A stretch of 64,000 bases of DNA from Longimicrobiales bacterium (GCA_035461765.1 DATHUY010000037.1:1-64000), one strand, 5' to 3'; shown: positions 1 to 8,755, counted from the first letter of the stretch. The notes: a model not told the origin generated them from the sequence alone. Made by a program: numbers and translations.

Positions 1-167
1 GCGATCGGCCACGACGAGCAGGTCGTGCCCGTGCTCCAGCGCTGCAACGCTCATTGTTGACGTGGAGAGGATAGTCGGCGATTCTGTGGCGACATCCTAG
101 GGGCGGGCGGCGTCGGACGCAAACGCGGGCGACGGGCCGGCAGGTCTTTTTCGGCCAGGGCAGTCCA

Positions 168-1289
168 ATGAAGTACATCACGGCGAACGACGAGGTGGAG
201 GAGCTGGCGGAGGCGCTGCAGGAGGCGCCGCTGTTCGCCGCCGACACCGAAGCGGCCGGCTACCATCGATATCACGATCGCATCTGCCTGCTGCAGATAT
301 CGACGCGGGATCAGACCTACCTGATCGACACTCTGACCATCAGCGACCTCTCCGCCCTCGCGCCCGTGTTTGCGGCAGCGACCCACGAAGTGGTGCTGCA
401 CGATGCGGATTACGATCTGCGCCTGCTCGCGCGCGACCACGACATGCGGATCGGCGGCCTGTTCGACACCAAGCTTGCCGCGCAGCTGCTGGGTGAGCCC
501 GCATTCGGGCTCGGCGCCCTGGTGGAGAAGTATCTCGGCACGCGTCTGGACAAGAAGCACCAGCGGGCGGACTGGGCACAGCGGCCGCTGCCGCCGGAAA
601 TGCTGTCGTACGCGGCGGAGGACACGCGCCACCTGCCGGAGCTGCGCGACCGCCTGAAGGCGGCGCTGGAAGACGCCGGTCGAAGCCACTGGGCGGAGGA
701 GGAATTCGGTCTGCGCGAGCACACGCGGTGGGACGCGACGGCGCCCGTCGAGGAAGGCTACCTGCGCATCAAGAACACGCGCGACCTCACACCGCGTCAG
801 ATGGCCGCGCTGCGCGAGCTGCACGAATGGCGTGAAGCCCTGGCCGAGCAGCGGGACGTGGCCACGTTCCGCGTCGTCGGCAATGATGTGCTGATCGCAG
901 CGGCGCGCGCGCTGCCGCGCAGCGTGCGCGAGCTGTCGCAGACGAAGGGCATCCCCGGGAGTATCGCGGAGCGGTACGGCAACGACATGATCGAGCGGAT
1001 CGGTCGCGCGCTGGATCTCGATGAGTCGGATCTGCCGCGCCGGCAGCGCGGCCCGCGCCGGCCGCCGCCCGACGCCGACTTCGACGAGCTGGTCGAGCGG
1101 CTCAAGCGGGTTCGCGACGCCGCCGCGGAGGAGCTCGGTCTGGACCGCGGATTCCTGATGCCGCGGCAGCAGCTGGAGGCGATCGCGCGGCAGCGGCCGC
1201 GCTCGGAATCGGATCTGATGGAAGTGCCGGACATCCGCCGCTGGCAGGTGGAGGCCCTCGGCGCGAGGCTGGTCGGGGCGCTGAAGTAG
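168..1289 (+). CDS. rnd: Ribonuclease D
   Basis: 373 aa, the usual length for RNase D, a cytoplasmic 3'-5' exoribonuclease that trims tRNA and other structured RNA 3' ends. The DEDDy exonuclease domain fills the first ~170 residues: Exo I has D26 and E28, Exo II has D83, and Exo III is the Y148-x3-D152 pair. An HRDC domain follows at about residues 205-285 and a second HRDC-like helical region at the C-terminus, as in the E. coli enzyme. The ATG at 168 is the first start in frame and gives an N-terminus of normal length. The gene is monocistronic by position, followed convergently by a minus-strand hypothetical gene 37 bases away. Confidence 0.95.
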   Translation: MKYITANDEVEELAEALQEAPLFAADTEAAGYHRYHDRICLLQISTRDQTYLIDTLTISDLSALAPVFAAATHEVVLHDADYDLRLLARDHDMRIGGLFDTKLAAQLLGEPAFGLGALVEKYLGTRLDKKHQRADWAQRPLPPEMLSYAAEDTRHLPELRDRLKAALEDAGRSHWAEEEFGLREHTRWDATAPVEEGYLRIKNTRDLTPRQMAALRELHEWREALAEQRDVATFRVVGNDVLIAAARALPRSVRELSQTKGIPGSIAERYGNDMIERIGRALDLDESDLPRRQRGPRRPPPDADFDELVERLKRVRDAAAEELGLDRGFLMPRQQLEAIARQRPRSESDLMEVPDIRRWQVEALGARLVGALK

Positions 1290-1326
1290 ACGGGGCGCGA
1301 GCGGCCGACAGCGTCACCTGCGGCGG

Positions 1327-1809
1327 TCAGCCCTCCCAGGGATCGAAGCCGAACGTCAGATAGTCGTTGGCCTTGCCCTCGATGCCCTCGATCGCCTTGT
1401 CCAGCTCGGCCAGCGTCTCGTCGTTCTCGCCGGCTCCCGCGGCCGCGGCCCGGATGGACTCCATGAGCGGGCGGATCTCCTTCGGCTTGAGCAGCACATA
1501 CGCCTTCGGCGCAGGCTCCTCGCCCCGCGGCAGGATCACGAGGTCGACGAGGTCCGTCTCCTGCGATATCTTCCACACGTCCGACGTCTTCTTGAGCAGC
1601 TTGTCGGCCGTCTTCACATCCGTGTGGAGGGTGCGGACCATGCGCTGGGCCTCGCGGTCGCCGGCGGCGGCGCGCTGACGAGAGAGGCGGCGGCCCAGGG
1701 CCTCGGCCGCGTCGTCCTCGCGCTTTTCGGCCGTGCGCGAGAGCAGCTCGCCCACGTAGGCGTAGATACCGAGGACGAGAGGAACCGGGTCGAGTACGAT
1801 CCGCGTCAA
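1327..1809 (-). CDS. Conserved hypothetical protein, helical N-terminus
   Basis: 160 aa if translation starts at the TTG at 1809, which has a GGAGG five bases upstream; no ATG gives a sensible N-terminus. The open frame continues upstream, but that part reads as low-complexity Arg/His/Pro sequence opposite the start of the next gene. The N-terminal ~20 residues are hydrophobic, the middle is a charged helical region that could be a coiled coil, and the C-terminus ends FGFDPWEG. No enzyme motif is recognised. It is divergently transcribed from the lipoprotein gene at 1897, with 87 bases between the starts. Confidence 0.6.
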   Translation of the reverse strand: MTRIVLDPVPLVLGIYAYVGELLSRTAEKREDDAAEALGRRLSRQRAAAGDREAQRMVRTLHTDVKTADKLLKKTSDVWKISQETDLVDLVILPRGEEPAPKAYVLLKPKEIRPLMESIRAAAAGAGENDETLAELDKAIEGIEGKANDYLTFGFDPWEG

Positions 1810-1896
1810 ATTGTGCCTCCGGACTGTGAGCGTTGAGCGCTGTACGGCGGCCAGAACAATGGAGAGAGGCAAACGGTGCGTCAATCGGAGGACGGC

Positions 1897-2256
1897 ATGA
1901 GGCGAGCGGGAGTCCCGATGCGGGCATGGGTGGTGGTGATCGCGTGTGCGGCCGGGTTGTCGGCCTGCCGGGACAACGGGCTGGCGGATCGGAATCTGCC
2001 GCTCGAGGAGGCGCAGAACCGCGAGTATGGCTACCAGGTCTACCAGGCGGCGCCCGCCACGCCCGCGATCGCGATGGGCGGCCGCCACTGGGTCGCCTCG
2101 CAGACGGTCGAGACCATTCCCGCTCATGTCCTGGTCCCGGTCGGTACCGCCGAGGGCACGCAGCTCTTCGCCCGCCGCGGCGAGGAGGCTCCCTACGGCC
2201 GCCTCTGGGCGCAGGTCTCACAGGACCGCTGGACGCCATACCTCCGTCTGAACTGA
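1897..2256 (+). CDS. Small lipoprotein of unknown function
   Basis: 119 aa from the ATG at 1897, chosen because GGAGG lies five bases upstream; a GTG at 1876 in the same frame lacks such a site. The N-terminus is a lipoprotein signal with lipobox LSAC near residue 23, so the mature protein is probably anchored in the envelope. The remainder is about 95 residues with a repeated V-P-V-G and W-A-Q-V pattern that could fold as an SH3-like or small beta domain; this is speculative. It lies upstream of the membrane electron carrier and TlpA-like genes on the same strand and could belong to their transcription unit. Confidence 0.65.
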   Translation: MRRAGVPMRAWVVVIACAAGLSACRDNGLADRNLPLEEAQNREYGYQVYQAAPATPAIAMGGRHWVASQTVETIPAHVLVPVGTAEGTQLFARRGEEAPYGRLWAQVSQDRWTPYLRLN

Positions 2257-2359
2257 CCGGCGTTCCGGTCCGGACCTCGGCAGGAGGAAGATCGCGGCTC
2301 CTCCTGCCTGCTCTGCGGGCCCCCGCGGCCGCGGAGCCCGCGACGCGTGCGAGCCGGCC

Positions 2360-3073
2360 ATGATCGCATTGCTGCAGTCGGGGCTCGGCAACATGCTCGA
2401 CCAGAGTCCGCTGCTCGCGATCGCCACCATGTTCGGTGCGGGCCTGGTCACCAGCCTCACGCCGTGCGTCTACCCGATGATCCCCATTACGGCGGGAGTC
2501 ATTGCGGGAACCGCGGGCGACGACGCACCGCGCCGCCGCGTCGTGCTCCTCACCCTGACCTACGTGCTCGGCCTCGCGCTGCTCTATGCCCTGCTCGGCC
2601 TGCTCGCGGGCATGAGCGGAACATTGTTCGGTACCGTCTCCGCCAGCCCCTGGGCCCGGTTCGCGATCGGTAACCTCCTGCTCATCTTCGGCCTGGCGAT
2701 GCTCGACGTCATCCCCGTTCGCGTGCCCCAGGGCCTCACCGCATGGGCCGGCAGCCTCGGCGGCGGCTCCTATCCCGCCGTCTTCGTGCTGGGCGCCACA
2801 TCCGGCATTGTCGCTGCGCCCTGCGGCGCACCCGCGTTCGCGGCCGTGCTCACATGGGTCGCCACCACCGGCAGTCCCGCTCTGGGCTTCACGTACCTCT
2901 TCATCTTCTCACTGGGCATGACCGCGCTCCTCGTCGTCGTCGGCATTTTCTCCGGCACGCTCGCGCGCCTGCCCCGATCGGGACGCTGGATGGTCTGGAT
3001 CAAACGGGCGGCCGGAGTGATCCTCATCGCCATGGCGGAGTATTACTTCATCCAGATGGGAATGGTCTTCTGA
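2360..3073 (+). CDS. DsbD/ScsB/CcdA-type membrane electron transporter
   Basis: 237 aa with six or more hydrophobic segments. It matches the transmembrane domain of DsbD/CcdA proteins, which carry electrons from cytoplasmic thioredoxin across the inner membrane. The two redox cysteines sit in the expected motifs: C36 in LTPCVYP near the start of the first helix, and C155 in APCGAPAF after the midpoint. No periplasmic alpha or gamma domain is fused, so a separate thioredoxin-like partner is needed, and the next gene on the strand is one (18 bases downstream). The ATG at 2360 is used. It differs from the second CcdA-like gene at 37575, so the genome has at least two such carriers. Confidence 0.88.
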   Translation: MIALLQSGLGNMLDQSPLLAIATMFGAGLVTSLTPCVYPMIPITAGVIAGTAGDDAPRRRVVLLTLTYVLGLALLYALLGLLAGMSGTLFGTVSASPWARFAIGNLLLIFGLAMLDVIPVRVPQGLTAWAGSLGGGSYPAVFVLGATSGIVAAPCGAPAFAAVLTWVATTGSPALGFTYLFIFSLGMTALLVVVGIFSGTLARLPRSGRWMVWIKRAAGVILIAMAEYYFIQMGMVF

Positions 3074-3091
3074 TTGTGCATGGAGTCACAC

Positions 3092-3631
3092 ATGAATGAT
3101 ATCCCGGCGTCTGTCCTGCGCCGTCTTCTCCTCGGAGCGGCCGTTTGGTTGATCGCCGTGCTGGCACCCATCGCCGCCGCGGCGCCGCTCGCCGCCCAGG
3201 ATGTCGGCCTCGCCGTCGGCCGTGTTCCGGACGCCGTCCAGCTGGAGGATATCGAGGGCAACGCGTTCGACTTCGCGAGCGTGGTCGGCAGGAAGCCCGT
3301 GCTGATCGAGTTCTGGGCGACGTGGTGTCCGCTGTGCGCTGCGCTCGAGCCGCGGATCCGGGCCGCGAAGCAGGAACACGGGGACGCGCTCGAGGTGATC
3401 ATCGTGGCCGTCGGGGTGAATCAGTCCCCGCGCAGCATTCGACGCCACATCGAGAAGCACCCTCAGCCGGGACGTCTCGTGTTCGACGCGCGCGGCCGCG
3501 CCTCGCGCGCATACATGGCGCCGTCGACGTCATACGTGGTTGCGCTCGATGCCCAGGGACGCGTGGTCTATACAGGGGTAGGTGAGGATCAGAACATCGC
3601 GGCCGCCGCCCGGAAGGCCGTCGGGCAGTAA
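3092..3631 (+). CDS. TlpA-like periplasmic thioredoxin
   Basis: 179 aa from the ATG at 3092, which has GGAG six bases upstream; an in-frame ATG at 3080 is less well placed. A Sec signal or anchor spans residues ~11-35 (cleavage probably after AAQ). The thioredoxin fold carries the redox motif W78-C79-P-L-C82 in FWATWCPLC. Proteins of this type pass electrons received from DsbD/CcdA-type membrane carriers to envelope targets. The membrane carrier gene ends 18 bases upstream, so the two are almost certainly co-transcribed. The convergent neighbour is an exported peroxiredoxin, which makes peroxide reduction a plausible use of the electrons. Confidence 0.88.
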   Translation: MNDIPASVLRRLLLGAAVWLIAVLAPIAAAAPLAAQDVGLAVGRVPDAVQLEDIEGNAFDFASVVGRKPVLIEFWATWCPLCAALEPRIRAAKQEHGDALEVIIVAVGVNQSPRSIRRHIEKHPQPGRLVFDARGRASRAYMAPSTSYVVALDAQGRVVYTGVGEDQNIAAAARKAVGQ

Positions 3632-3662
3632 GGCGGGTGAGCTGTTTCCGCTGTTAATGTGC

Positions 3663-3696
3663 GACCCGGCGGTGCGGCACACCCGACCGCCGGGTC
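3663..3696. terminator. Bidirectional hairpin terminator
   Basis: A perfect 11-bp inverted repeat (3663-3673 and 3686-3696) with a 12-base loop lies between the stop of the TlpA-like gene (3631) and the stop of the convergent peroxiredoxin gene (3708). There is no strong U tract on either side, so termination is inferred from position and stem strength. Confidence 0.65.
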
Positions 3697-3707
3697 GAAC
3701 TCCTGCT

Positions 3708-4283
3708 CTACTGCGCCGTGTCCGGCGGCAGCGTCAGCCGGATGGCCTCCGCCAGCTCTTCATACGCCGTCGGATCGATCTCCCGGAACGGTACTGCCCG
3801 ATATGCGATCCGGCCGTCCGGGCCGACCACGAACAGGTTCCGGTTCGTGGCTGAGCCGCGCGGCGAGAGTGCGCCATACGCACGGCCGACCGCCAGCGCG
3901 CTGTCGCTGGCCATCAGAAACTGGAACTGGTCGTCGCGCGCCCACTCGTACAGCTCCTGAATCGGATCAGCGCTGATGGCGATGAGGACGACGTCCTGTC
4001 CCACGTTGAAAGTCTGCGCGTACTGATCACGGTACGCGTGCATTTGGACTGTTCAGCCGCGTGTCCGTGCCCTGAAGAAGAAAGCGAGGACCACGGTCTT
4101 GCCGGCGTAATCGCGCAGGCTGATCTCCTCCTGCAGCACGCCATGCCGGGTGGCGCCCGGCAACGTGAAGTCGGGCGCGACGGCTCCCACTTCGAGCGGC
4201 GCGGGCATCTCGGTTTCCTGCGCCGCGAGTGCGGCCGGTGCGGCGAGTGCTGCCGCCAGTACGAGTGAGGAAACAATACGCAT
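3708..4283 (-). CDS. Exported peroxiredoxin, probable selenoprotein (TGA = Sec77)
   Basis: The frame opens at ATG 4283 and runs 76 codons to a TGA at 4055-4053. It then continues without any frame change for 114 more sense codons to the stop at 3708, giving 191 aa if TGA is read as selenocysteine. Residues 1-21 are a Sec signal peptide. Residues 30-190 are an AhpC/TSA peroxiredoxin fold (VAPDFTLP, VVLAFFF, later NRNLFVVGPDGRIAY). The TGA falls where the peroxidatic cysteine belongs: T74-R-G-U77-T-V-Q matches the family pattern TxxC. The predicted protein contains no cysteine at all, so Sec would be its only thiol-like redox residue. A SECIS-like hairpin follows the TGA. Alternatives are a recent TGC-to-TGA null mutation or a sequencing error. 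Sequence similarity on both sides of the TGA and intact flanking codons favour readthrough. Confidence 0.8.
4017..4038 (-). promoter_or_regulatory. Bacterial SECIS-like hairpin downstream of the in-frame TGA
   Basis: Reading the minus strand, a perfect 7-bp stem (4038-4032 with 4023-4017) closes an 8-base loop. The loop begins 22 bases after the TGA and its second and third bases are GU. Bacterial SECIS elements lie inside the coding region just after UGA, with the apical loop about 16-37 bases downstream and a G among the first two loop bases; this hairpin meets those rules. The stem was read by eye and not energy-scored. Confidence 0.65.
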
Positions 4284-4403
4284 GTGCGCTCATGCTCCTG
4301 CTGAAGGTTGTACGATCAAGATGACCGCAGCCCGCGGCCGCGGCAAGCGCGGCAAGGCCGCCTGCCGCGTGCAGCCTTCGGCCGGCGGCATTATTGTGGC
4401 CGG

Positions 4404-5555
4404 ATGAGTCACAACAGAACATCGGGAACAGGTCCGCTCCGGGGGTTGCGCGTGCTCGAGCTCGCCCAGAACCTCGCCGGGCCGTATTGCGGTCAGATCC
4501 TCGGGGATCTCGGCGCCGACGTCATCAAGGTCGAGCGCCCGGGCGGCGATGCCGCGCGTACCTGGGGTCCGCCATTTGTCGACGGCACCGGCTCCATCTT
4601 CGCCGCTGCGAACCGTGGCAAGCGGAGCATCGAGCTGGACCTCCGCGACGACGACGGCCGGCGGGTGCTGCGCGCACTGATCGAGCGCAGTGACATCCTG
4701 ATCGAGGCGTTCCGGCCGGGGACATTCGCGGCGATGGGATTCGACTACGAACGCGTCCGCGAGTGGAATGCCGGCCTCATCTACTGCTCCGTCCTCGCTT
4801 ACGGCGAGGAAGGGCCGCTGCGGGATCTGCCGGGTTACGACCCGCTGATGCAGGCGCACGGCGGCCTCATGTCGATCACGGGCGAGCCCGGCACCCGCGG
4901 CTCACGCGTCGGCACCTCGGTGATCGACATGGGCACCGGCATGTGGCTCGTGATCGCGATCATGGCCGCGCTTCGTGAACGCGACGCGACGGGCGCGGGG
5001 ACTCGCCTGAGTGCAGCATTGTATGATACCGCGCTCGCGTGGAATTCGTATCACATCGCCGGCTGTGTCGACACGGGATTCGTGCCGCGTCCCATGGGGT
5101 CGGAGCTGCCCATGATCGCGCCGTATGGAGCGTTCGCGTCCGCGGACGGTGAGATCATGATCGCGGCGGGCAACGACGGTCTGTTTGCCCGACTGTGTGA
5201 CGCGCTGTCACTCGCTGACATGAGCGCGGACGATCGTTTCGACAGCAACGCGGCGCGCGTGGCGCACCGGAAGGAAGTGAACGATGCGGTACGCGGCCGC
5301 ACGCGCACGCTGACGACGGCAGATCTGCTCGTGCGGCTGCGCGACCACGGCGTGCCGTGCGCACCGATACAGGATATCGCCGAAGTGTGTGCCGATGATC
5401 AGACGGGCGCGAGCGGCATGATCGCTCGCAGTGGTGGCGCCACCTCTGTCCGGTTGCCTGTCCGCTTCGACGGCGTACGGCCGGAAGCGGGGGCTCCGCC
5501 GCCGCGTGCGGGAGAGCACACGGCGGCGGTTCTGGCGGAGCTGAGACTCGACTAG
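4404..5555 (+). CDS. Family III CoA-transferase (CaiB/BaiF)
   Basis: 383 aa from the ATG at 4404; the open frame extends 96 bases further upstream, but that part lacks family similarity. Family III CoA-transferases move CoA between acyl-CoA and a free carboxylate. The family start pattern is clear (GLRVLELAQNLAGPYCGQILGDLGADVIKVE), shown here as residues ~15-45, and the likely catalytic aspartate is D175 in VIDMGTG. The substrate cannot be read from sequence. It is divergent from the peroxiredoxin gene (120 bases between starts), and its TAG stop overlaps the stop of the convergent gene at 5552 by three bases. Confidence 0.9.
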   Translation: MSHNRTSGTGPLRGLRVLELAQNLAGPYCGQILGDLGADVIKVERPGGDAARTWGPPFVDGTGSIFAAANRGKRSIELDLRDDDGRRVLRALIERSDILIEAFRPGTFAAMGFDYERVREWNAGLIYCSVLAYGEEGPLRDLPGYDPLMQAHGGLMSITGEPGTRGSRVGTSVIDMGTGMWLVIAIMAALRERDATGAGTRLSAALYDTALAWNSYHIAGCVDTGFVPRPMGSELPMIAPYGAFASADGEIMIAAGNDGLFARLCDALSLADMSADDRFDSNAARVAHRKEVNDAVRGRTRTLTTADLLVRLRDHGVPCAPIQDIAEVCADDQTGASGMIARSGGATSVRLPVRFDGVRPEAGAPPPRAGEHTAAVLAELRLD

Positions 5556-8500
5556 TTCGGGCCGAGCGCCTGCGCCACGGCCCCGACGCGGGTCAGCAGC
5601 GCCTCGGCTGCAGCACTCTGCCGCTCCAGATCCGCAGCGACCTCGTCGAGTGTCTCGAGCTGCTCCGGCGTAGGCGGGAAATGTGCCGTGCCGATGGCGG
5701 TGGCCACGCCGCTCGCGCGCGTGAGGAGTGGCTGCTCTTCCTGACCGCCCTGTCCTCCCCCGCCCTGTCCGCCCCCGCCGCCCCCGCCGCGGCGTGGTGC
5801 GGGGCGCAGTCGGTTCAACGCGGAATCCAGATTCGCCACGAGTGATCGCGCATCGGCCACGCCAGGGGCGTCGTCGGCCTTCCCTTCGACGGCGGCTTCG
5901 AGCCGGCCCTTCGCTTCGTCCAGCCTGCCGACGAGCTGCTGAATGGCGAGCTGCTGACCGTACGCGCGCATGCGTGTGTCATACAGCGTCTGCAGGTCCG
6001 CGGCTGCAACGGACACGTCGGGATCAATGCGCACCTGGAGCCGCGACTCGCCAGCCACCCGCGGCTGGGCCGCAGCGTTGTCCGCTATGCGCAGCTGCAC
6101 CGTATACGTGCCGGGCGCCACGCGCGGTCCGGTCGGTCCGCCGCGCCCGAAGCGCGGCCCTTCATCCTCTTCCTCTTCCTCCTCGCCCCCACGGCGTGCT
6201 GCCGCCGGCGCGGGCGCCGCAGGCGGGGCATGACGCAGGTCCCACACGGCACGCTGGACACCTGCATCCGTCTCGGCAGGAAGCTCGCGCACGATCCGGC
6301 CGGCTCCGTCGAGGATCGCGATCGTCGCCTGTGCGTCCGACGATATAGCCGATCCGATGAAATACGTGAGGGAGGCTCCCGCCGGCGGGTTCTCCGCAAC
6401 GTAGTTGCGGTGTCCCGGAATGGATGGCGTCGCTCGGGGATTGAACAGCATCGTGGCGCGCGGCTCGAACAGAGCCGCGACCGATCCGCGCGCAGCCGCC
6501 AGCTGCTCGAGCGCCGTGATGTCATCCATGACGTAGATGCCGCGGCCGTGAGTTCCGACCACGATATCGTTATCGCGCGGATGGATCACAATGTCATGGA
6601 CGGGCGCCGGTGCGATCCCGTTGCGGAGCTGAGTCCATGACTCGCCGCCATCGATGGACACGAACACACCATACTCCGCCCCGACAACGAGGAGATCCGG
6701 ATTGCGATGATGCTCGCGGATCACGTAGACGCTGCCCGCATCATCGAGCCCGTTCGCGATCGACCGGAACGTACGCCCGTAGTCCGTGCTTTTCAGGACA
6801 TAGGCGTTGAAGTCGTTGTCGCGATGGTTGTCGAACGTGACATATACCGTGCCTTCGTCGTGAGCGGACGCAACGACACGGCTGACGTATGCGAGCTCAG
6901 GCACACCCGGGAAGCTCTCGATCTTCGTCCACGTCTGTCCGCCATCGCGCGTGACCTGGACGAGGCCGTCATCCGTGCCGACGTAAATGAGGCCGCGGCG
7001 TATGCGTGACTCGTCGATCGTGGACAGGTTCCCGAAATCCGCAGTCCCCTCGTGGCGACCGAAGCCGCCGGGCCCGTTCAGACCCATGATCGGCAGACTG
7101 TCGCGATCGAGCTGCCGGCTCAGGTCACCGCTGACACGCTCCCAGCTGTCACCCCGGTCGGTGCTACGGAACAGGACGTTGGCCCCGAAGTACAGCGTAC
7201 GGTTGTCGTGCGGCGACATCAGCACCGGCGCGCTCCAGTTGTAGCGCAACGTCTCACCCGGCTCGGCGGTGGGGCGGATGGACTTGCTCTCCTGGGTCGC
7301 GAAATCGAAGCGGCGCAACGCACCGTTCTGCGACTCGAGATAAACGACGTTGTGATCGGTCGGATCGATTGCCGCATAGAAGCCGTCACCGCCACCCGCC
7401 CGCACCCAGTCACTGTTCGTGGCGCCGCCGCGACCGAGTGTGCGTGCGGGCGCGCCCCACGTGCCATTGTCCTGTGTGCCGCCATAGACCCAGTACGGGT
7501 CGCGCATGTCCACACCGATCGCGTAGAACGTGGATACGGGCAGATTCAGCGAGAAGTCCCACGTGCTGCCGCGATCGTCGGAGAAGTAGAGACCGCCATC
7601 GTTGCCGTCGATGATGTGGTCGGAATCCATTGGATCGATCCACATCGCGTGATGATCCGCGTGCGTGTTCTGACCCGTGTTGCGGAACGTCTTCCCGCCG
7701 TCGTCGGACACCGACAGCTGTACGCCCAGGTGATAGACGCGTTCCGGGTCGAGCGGATCGACGCGGATCTGGCCGAAGAACCACGGTATCGACTGCAGCT
7801 CGCTCGTGCGTGTCCATGTGGCACCTGCATCATCAGAGCGGAAGATCCCGCCGTCCTCCGCGGATACCGTCGCGTAGAGTATGTTCGGCTGCGATCGTGC
7901 GATGTCGATACCGATCCGCCCCCTGTCGCCCTCGGGCAGGCCCGCCGTCAGCCGCGTCCAGCTGTCGCCGGCATCAGTGCTCTTCCAGATCCCGCTCTCC
8001 GGGCCGCCGGCCACGAAGCTGTACGCCTTGCGCTCGCGCTGGTACGAAGTCGCATAGACGATGTCCGGGTCGCGTGGGTCCAGGATGACATCAGTGACGC
8101 CGGTGAATGGGCCGAATGATGTCTTCAGCTCCCACGTGCGGCCGCCATCGGACGTGCGATACAGGCCGCGCTCGCCTGCGCTGTCCCAGAGCGGCCCCAT
8201 AGCCGCGACATACACGATATCGGCGTTTGTGGGATGTACGACGATGCGGGCGATGTGCTGCGACTCGCTCAGCCCCATGTGCGTCCACGTTGCACCGCCA
8301 TTGGTTGAGCGGTAGACGCCTTCTCCCCAGGAGGAGCTGCGCAGGTTGTTCGACTCGCCGGTGCCCACCCACACCTGCTCGGGCGCCGATGGTGCGACCG
8401 CGACGGCACCGATGGACGAGACGCGCTGATCGTCGAAGATCGGCGTCCACGTGACACCGGCGTTCGTCGTCTTCCAGACGCCGCCCGCGGCGGATGCGAC

Positions 8501-8755
8501 GTATACCGTCTTGCCGAGACGCTCGCCCGGCCGCTCGGCTGGCGGCACGGCGATGTCGGAGATCCGGCCGCTCATGAGTGCCGGTCCGATCGAGCGGAAC
8601 TCGAGCCCCGCCAGTGTGGCGGAGTCGGAGACACCGGGCACCAGGACCGCTGCACGCGCCGACTCGCTCGGGGCGCGGGTTCCCTGCGCCAGAACCGGCG
8701 CGGCCGTGAGCAGCAGCGCGAGGCCGCAGACGATCGAAGATCGGAAGTATCGCAC
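5552..8755 (-). CDS. Giant secreted Asp-box (BNR/VPS10-like) beta-propeller protein
   Basis: 1067 aa with a Sec signal peptide (cleavage after VLAQ, ~24). Residues ~50-740 hold many Asp-box repeats of the type S-x-D-x-G-x-T-W (STNGGATW, TSDGGRTW, STDAGDSW, SDDAGATW, SDDRGSTW, SVDGGESW), which form sialidase/sortilin-like propellers. The C-terminal third has a beta-sandwich-like region and two low-complexity stretches: an acidic EEEEEEDE run and a Gly/Gln-rich run near the end. Proteins of this size and build are often annotated as glycosyl hydrolases in environmental phyla, but no catalytic residues are identifiable, so a binding or scaffold role is equally possible. It overlaps the convergent CoA-transferase stop. 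Confidence 0.88.
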   Translation of the reverse strand: MRYFRSSIVCGLALLLTAAPVLAQGTRAPSESARAAVLVPGVSDSATLAGLEFRSIGPALMSGRISDIAVPPAERPGERLGKTVYVASAAGGVWKTTNAGVTWTPIFDDQRVSSIGAVAVAPSAPEQVWVGTGESNNLRSSSWGEGVYRSTNGGATWTHMGLSESQHIARIVVHPTNADIVYVAAMGPLWDSAGERGLYRTSDGGRTWELKTSFGPFTGVTDVILDPRDPDIVYATSYQRERKAYSFVAGGPESGIWKSTDAGDSWTRLTAGLPEGDRGRIGIDIARSQPNILYATVSAEDGGIFRSDDAGATWTRTSELQSIPWFFGQIRVDPLDPERVYHLGVQLSVSDDGGKTFRNTGQNTHADHHAMWIDPMDSDHIIDGNDGGLYFSDDRGSTWDFSLNLPVSTFYAIGVDMRDPYWVYGGTQDNGTWGAPARTLGRGGATNSDWVRAGGGDGFYAAIDPTDHNVVYLESQNGALRRFDFATQESKSIRPTAEPGETLRYNWSAPVLMSPHDNRTLYFGANVLFRSTDRGDSWERVSGDLSRQLDRDSLPIMGLNGPGGFGRHEGTADFGNLSTIDESRIRRGLIYVGTDDGLVQVTRDGGQTWTKIESFPGVPELAYVSRVVASAHDEGTVYVTFDNHRDNDFNAYVLKSTDYGRTFRSIANGLDDAGSVYVIREHHRNPDLLVVGAEYGVFVSIDGGESWTQLRNGIAPAPVHDIVIHPRDNDIVVGTHGRGIYVMDDITALEQLAAARGSVAALFEPRATMLFNPRATPSIPGHRNYVAENPPAGASLTYFIGSAISSDAQATIAILDGAGRIVRELPAETDAGVQRAVWDLRHAPPAAPAPAAARRGGEEEEEEDEGPRFGRGGPTGPRVAPGTYTVQLRIADNAAAQPRVAGESRLQVRIDPDVSVAAADLQTLYDTRMRAYGQQLAIQQLVGRLDEAKGRLEAAVEGKADDAPGVADARSLVANLDSALNRLRPAPRRGGGGGGGQGGGGQGGQEEQPLLTRASGVATAIGTAHFPPTPEQLETLDEVAADLERQSAAAEALLTRVGAVAQALGPN

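Noticed and set aside
1-54. Possible start of a minus-strand gene (ATG at 54, 18 codons to the window edge).
   Set aside because: Too short to judge, and no ribosome site lies upstream; a plus-strand frame is also open to a stop at 60.
4053-4283. Peroxiredoxin as a simple pseudogene or two separate genes.
   Set aside because: The interruption is a single in-frame TGA exactly at the catalytic codon, the downstream half lacks its own ribosome site and domain start, and a SECIS-like hairpin follows.
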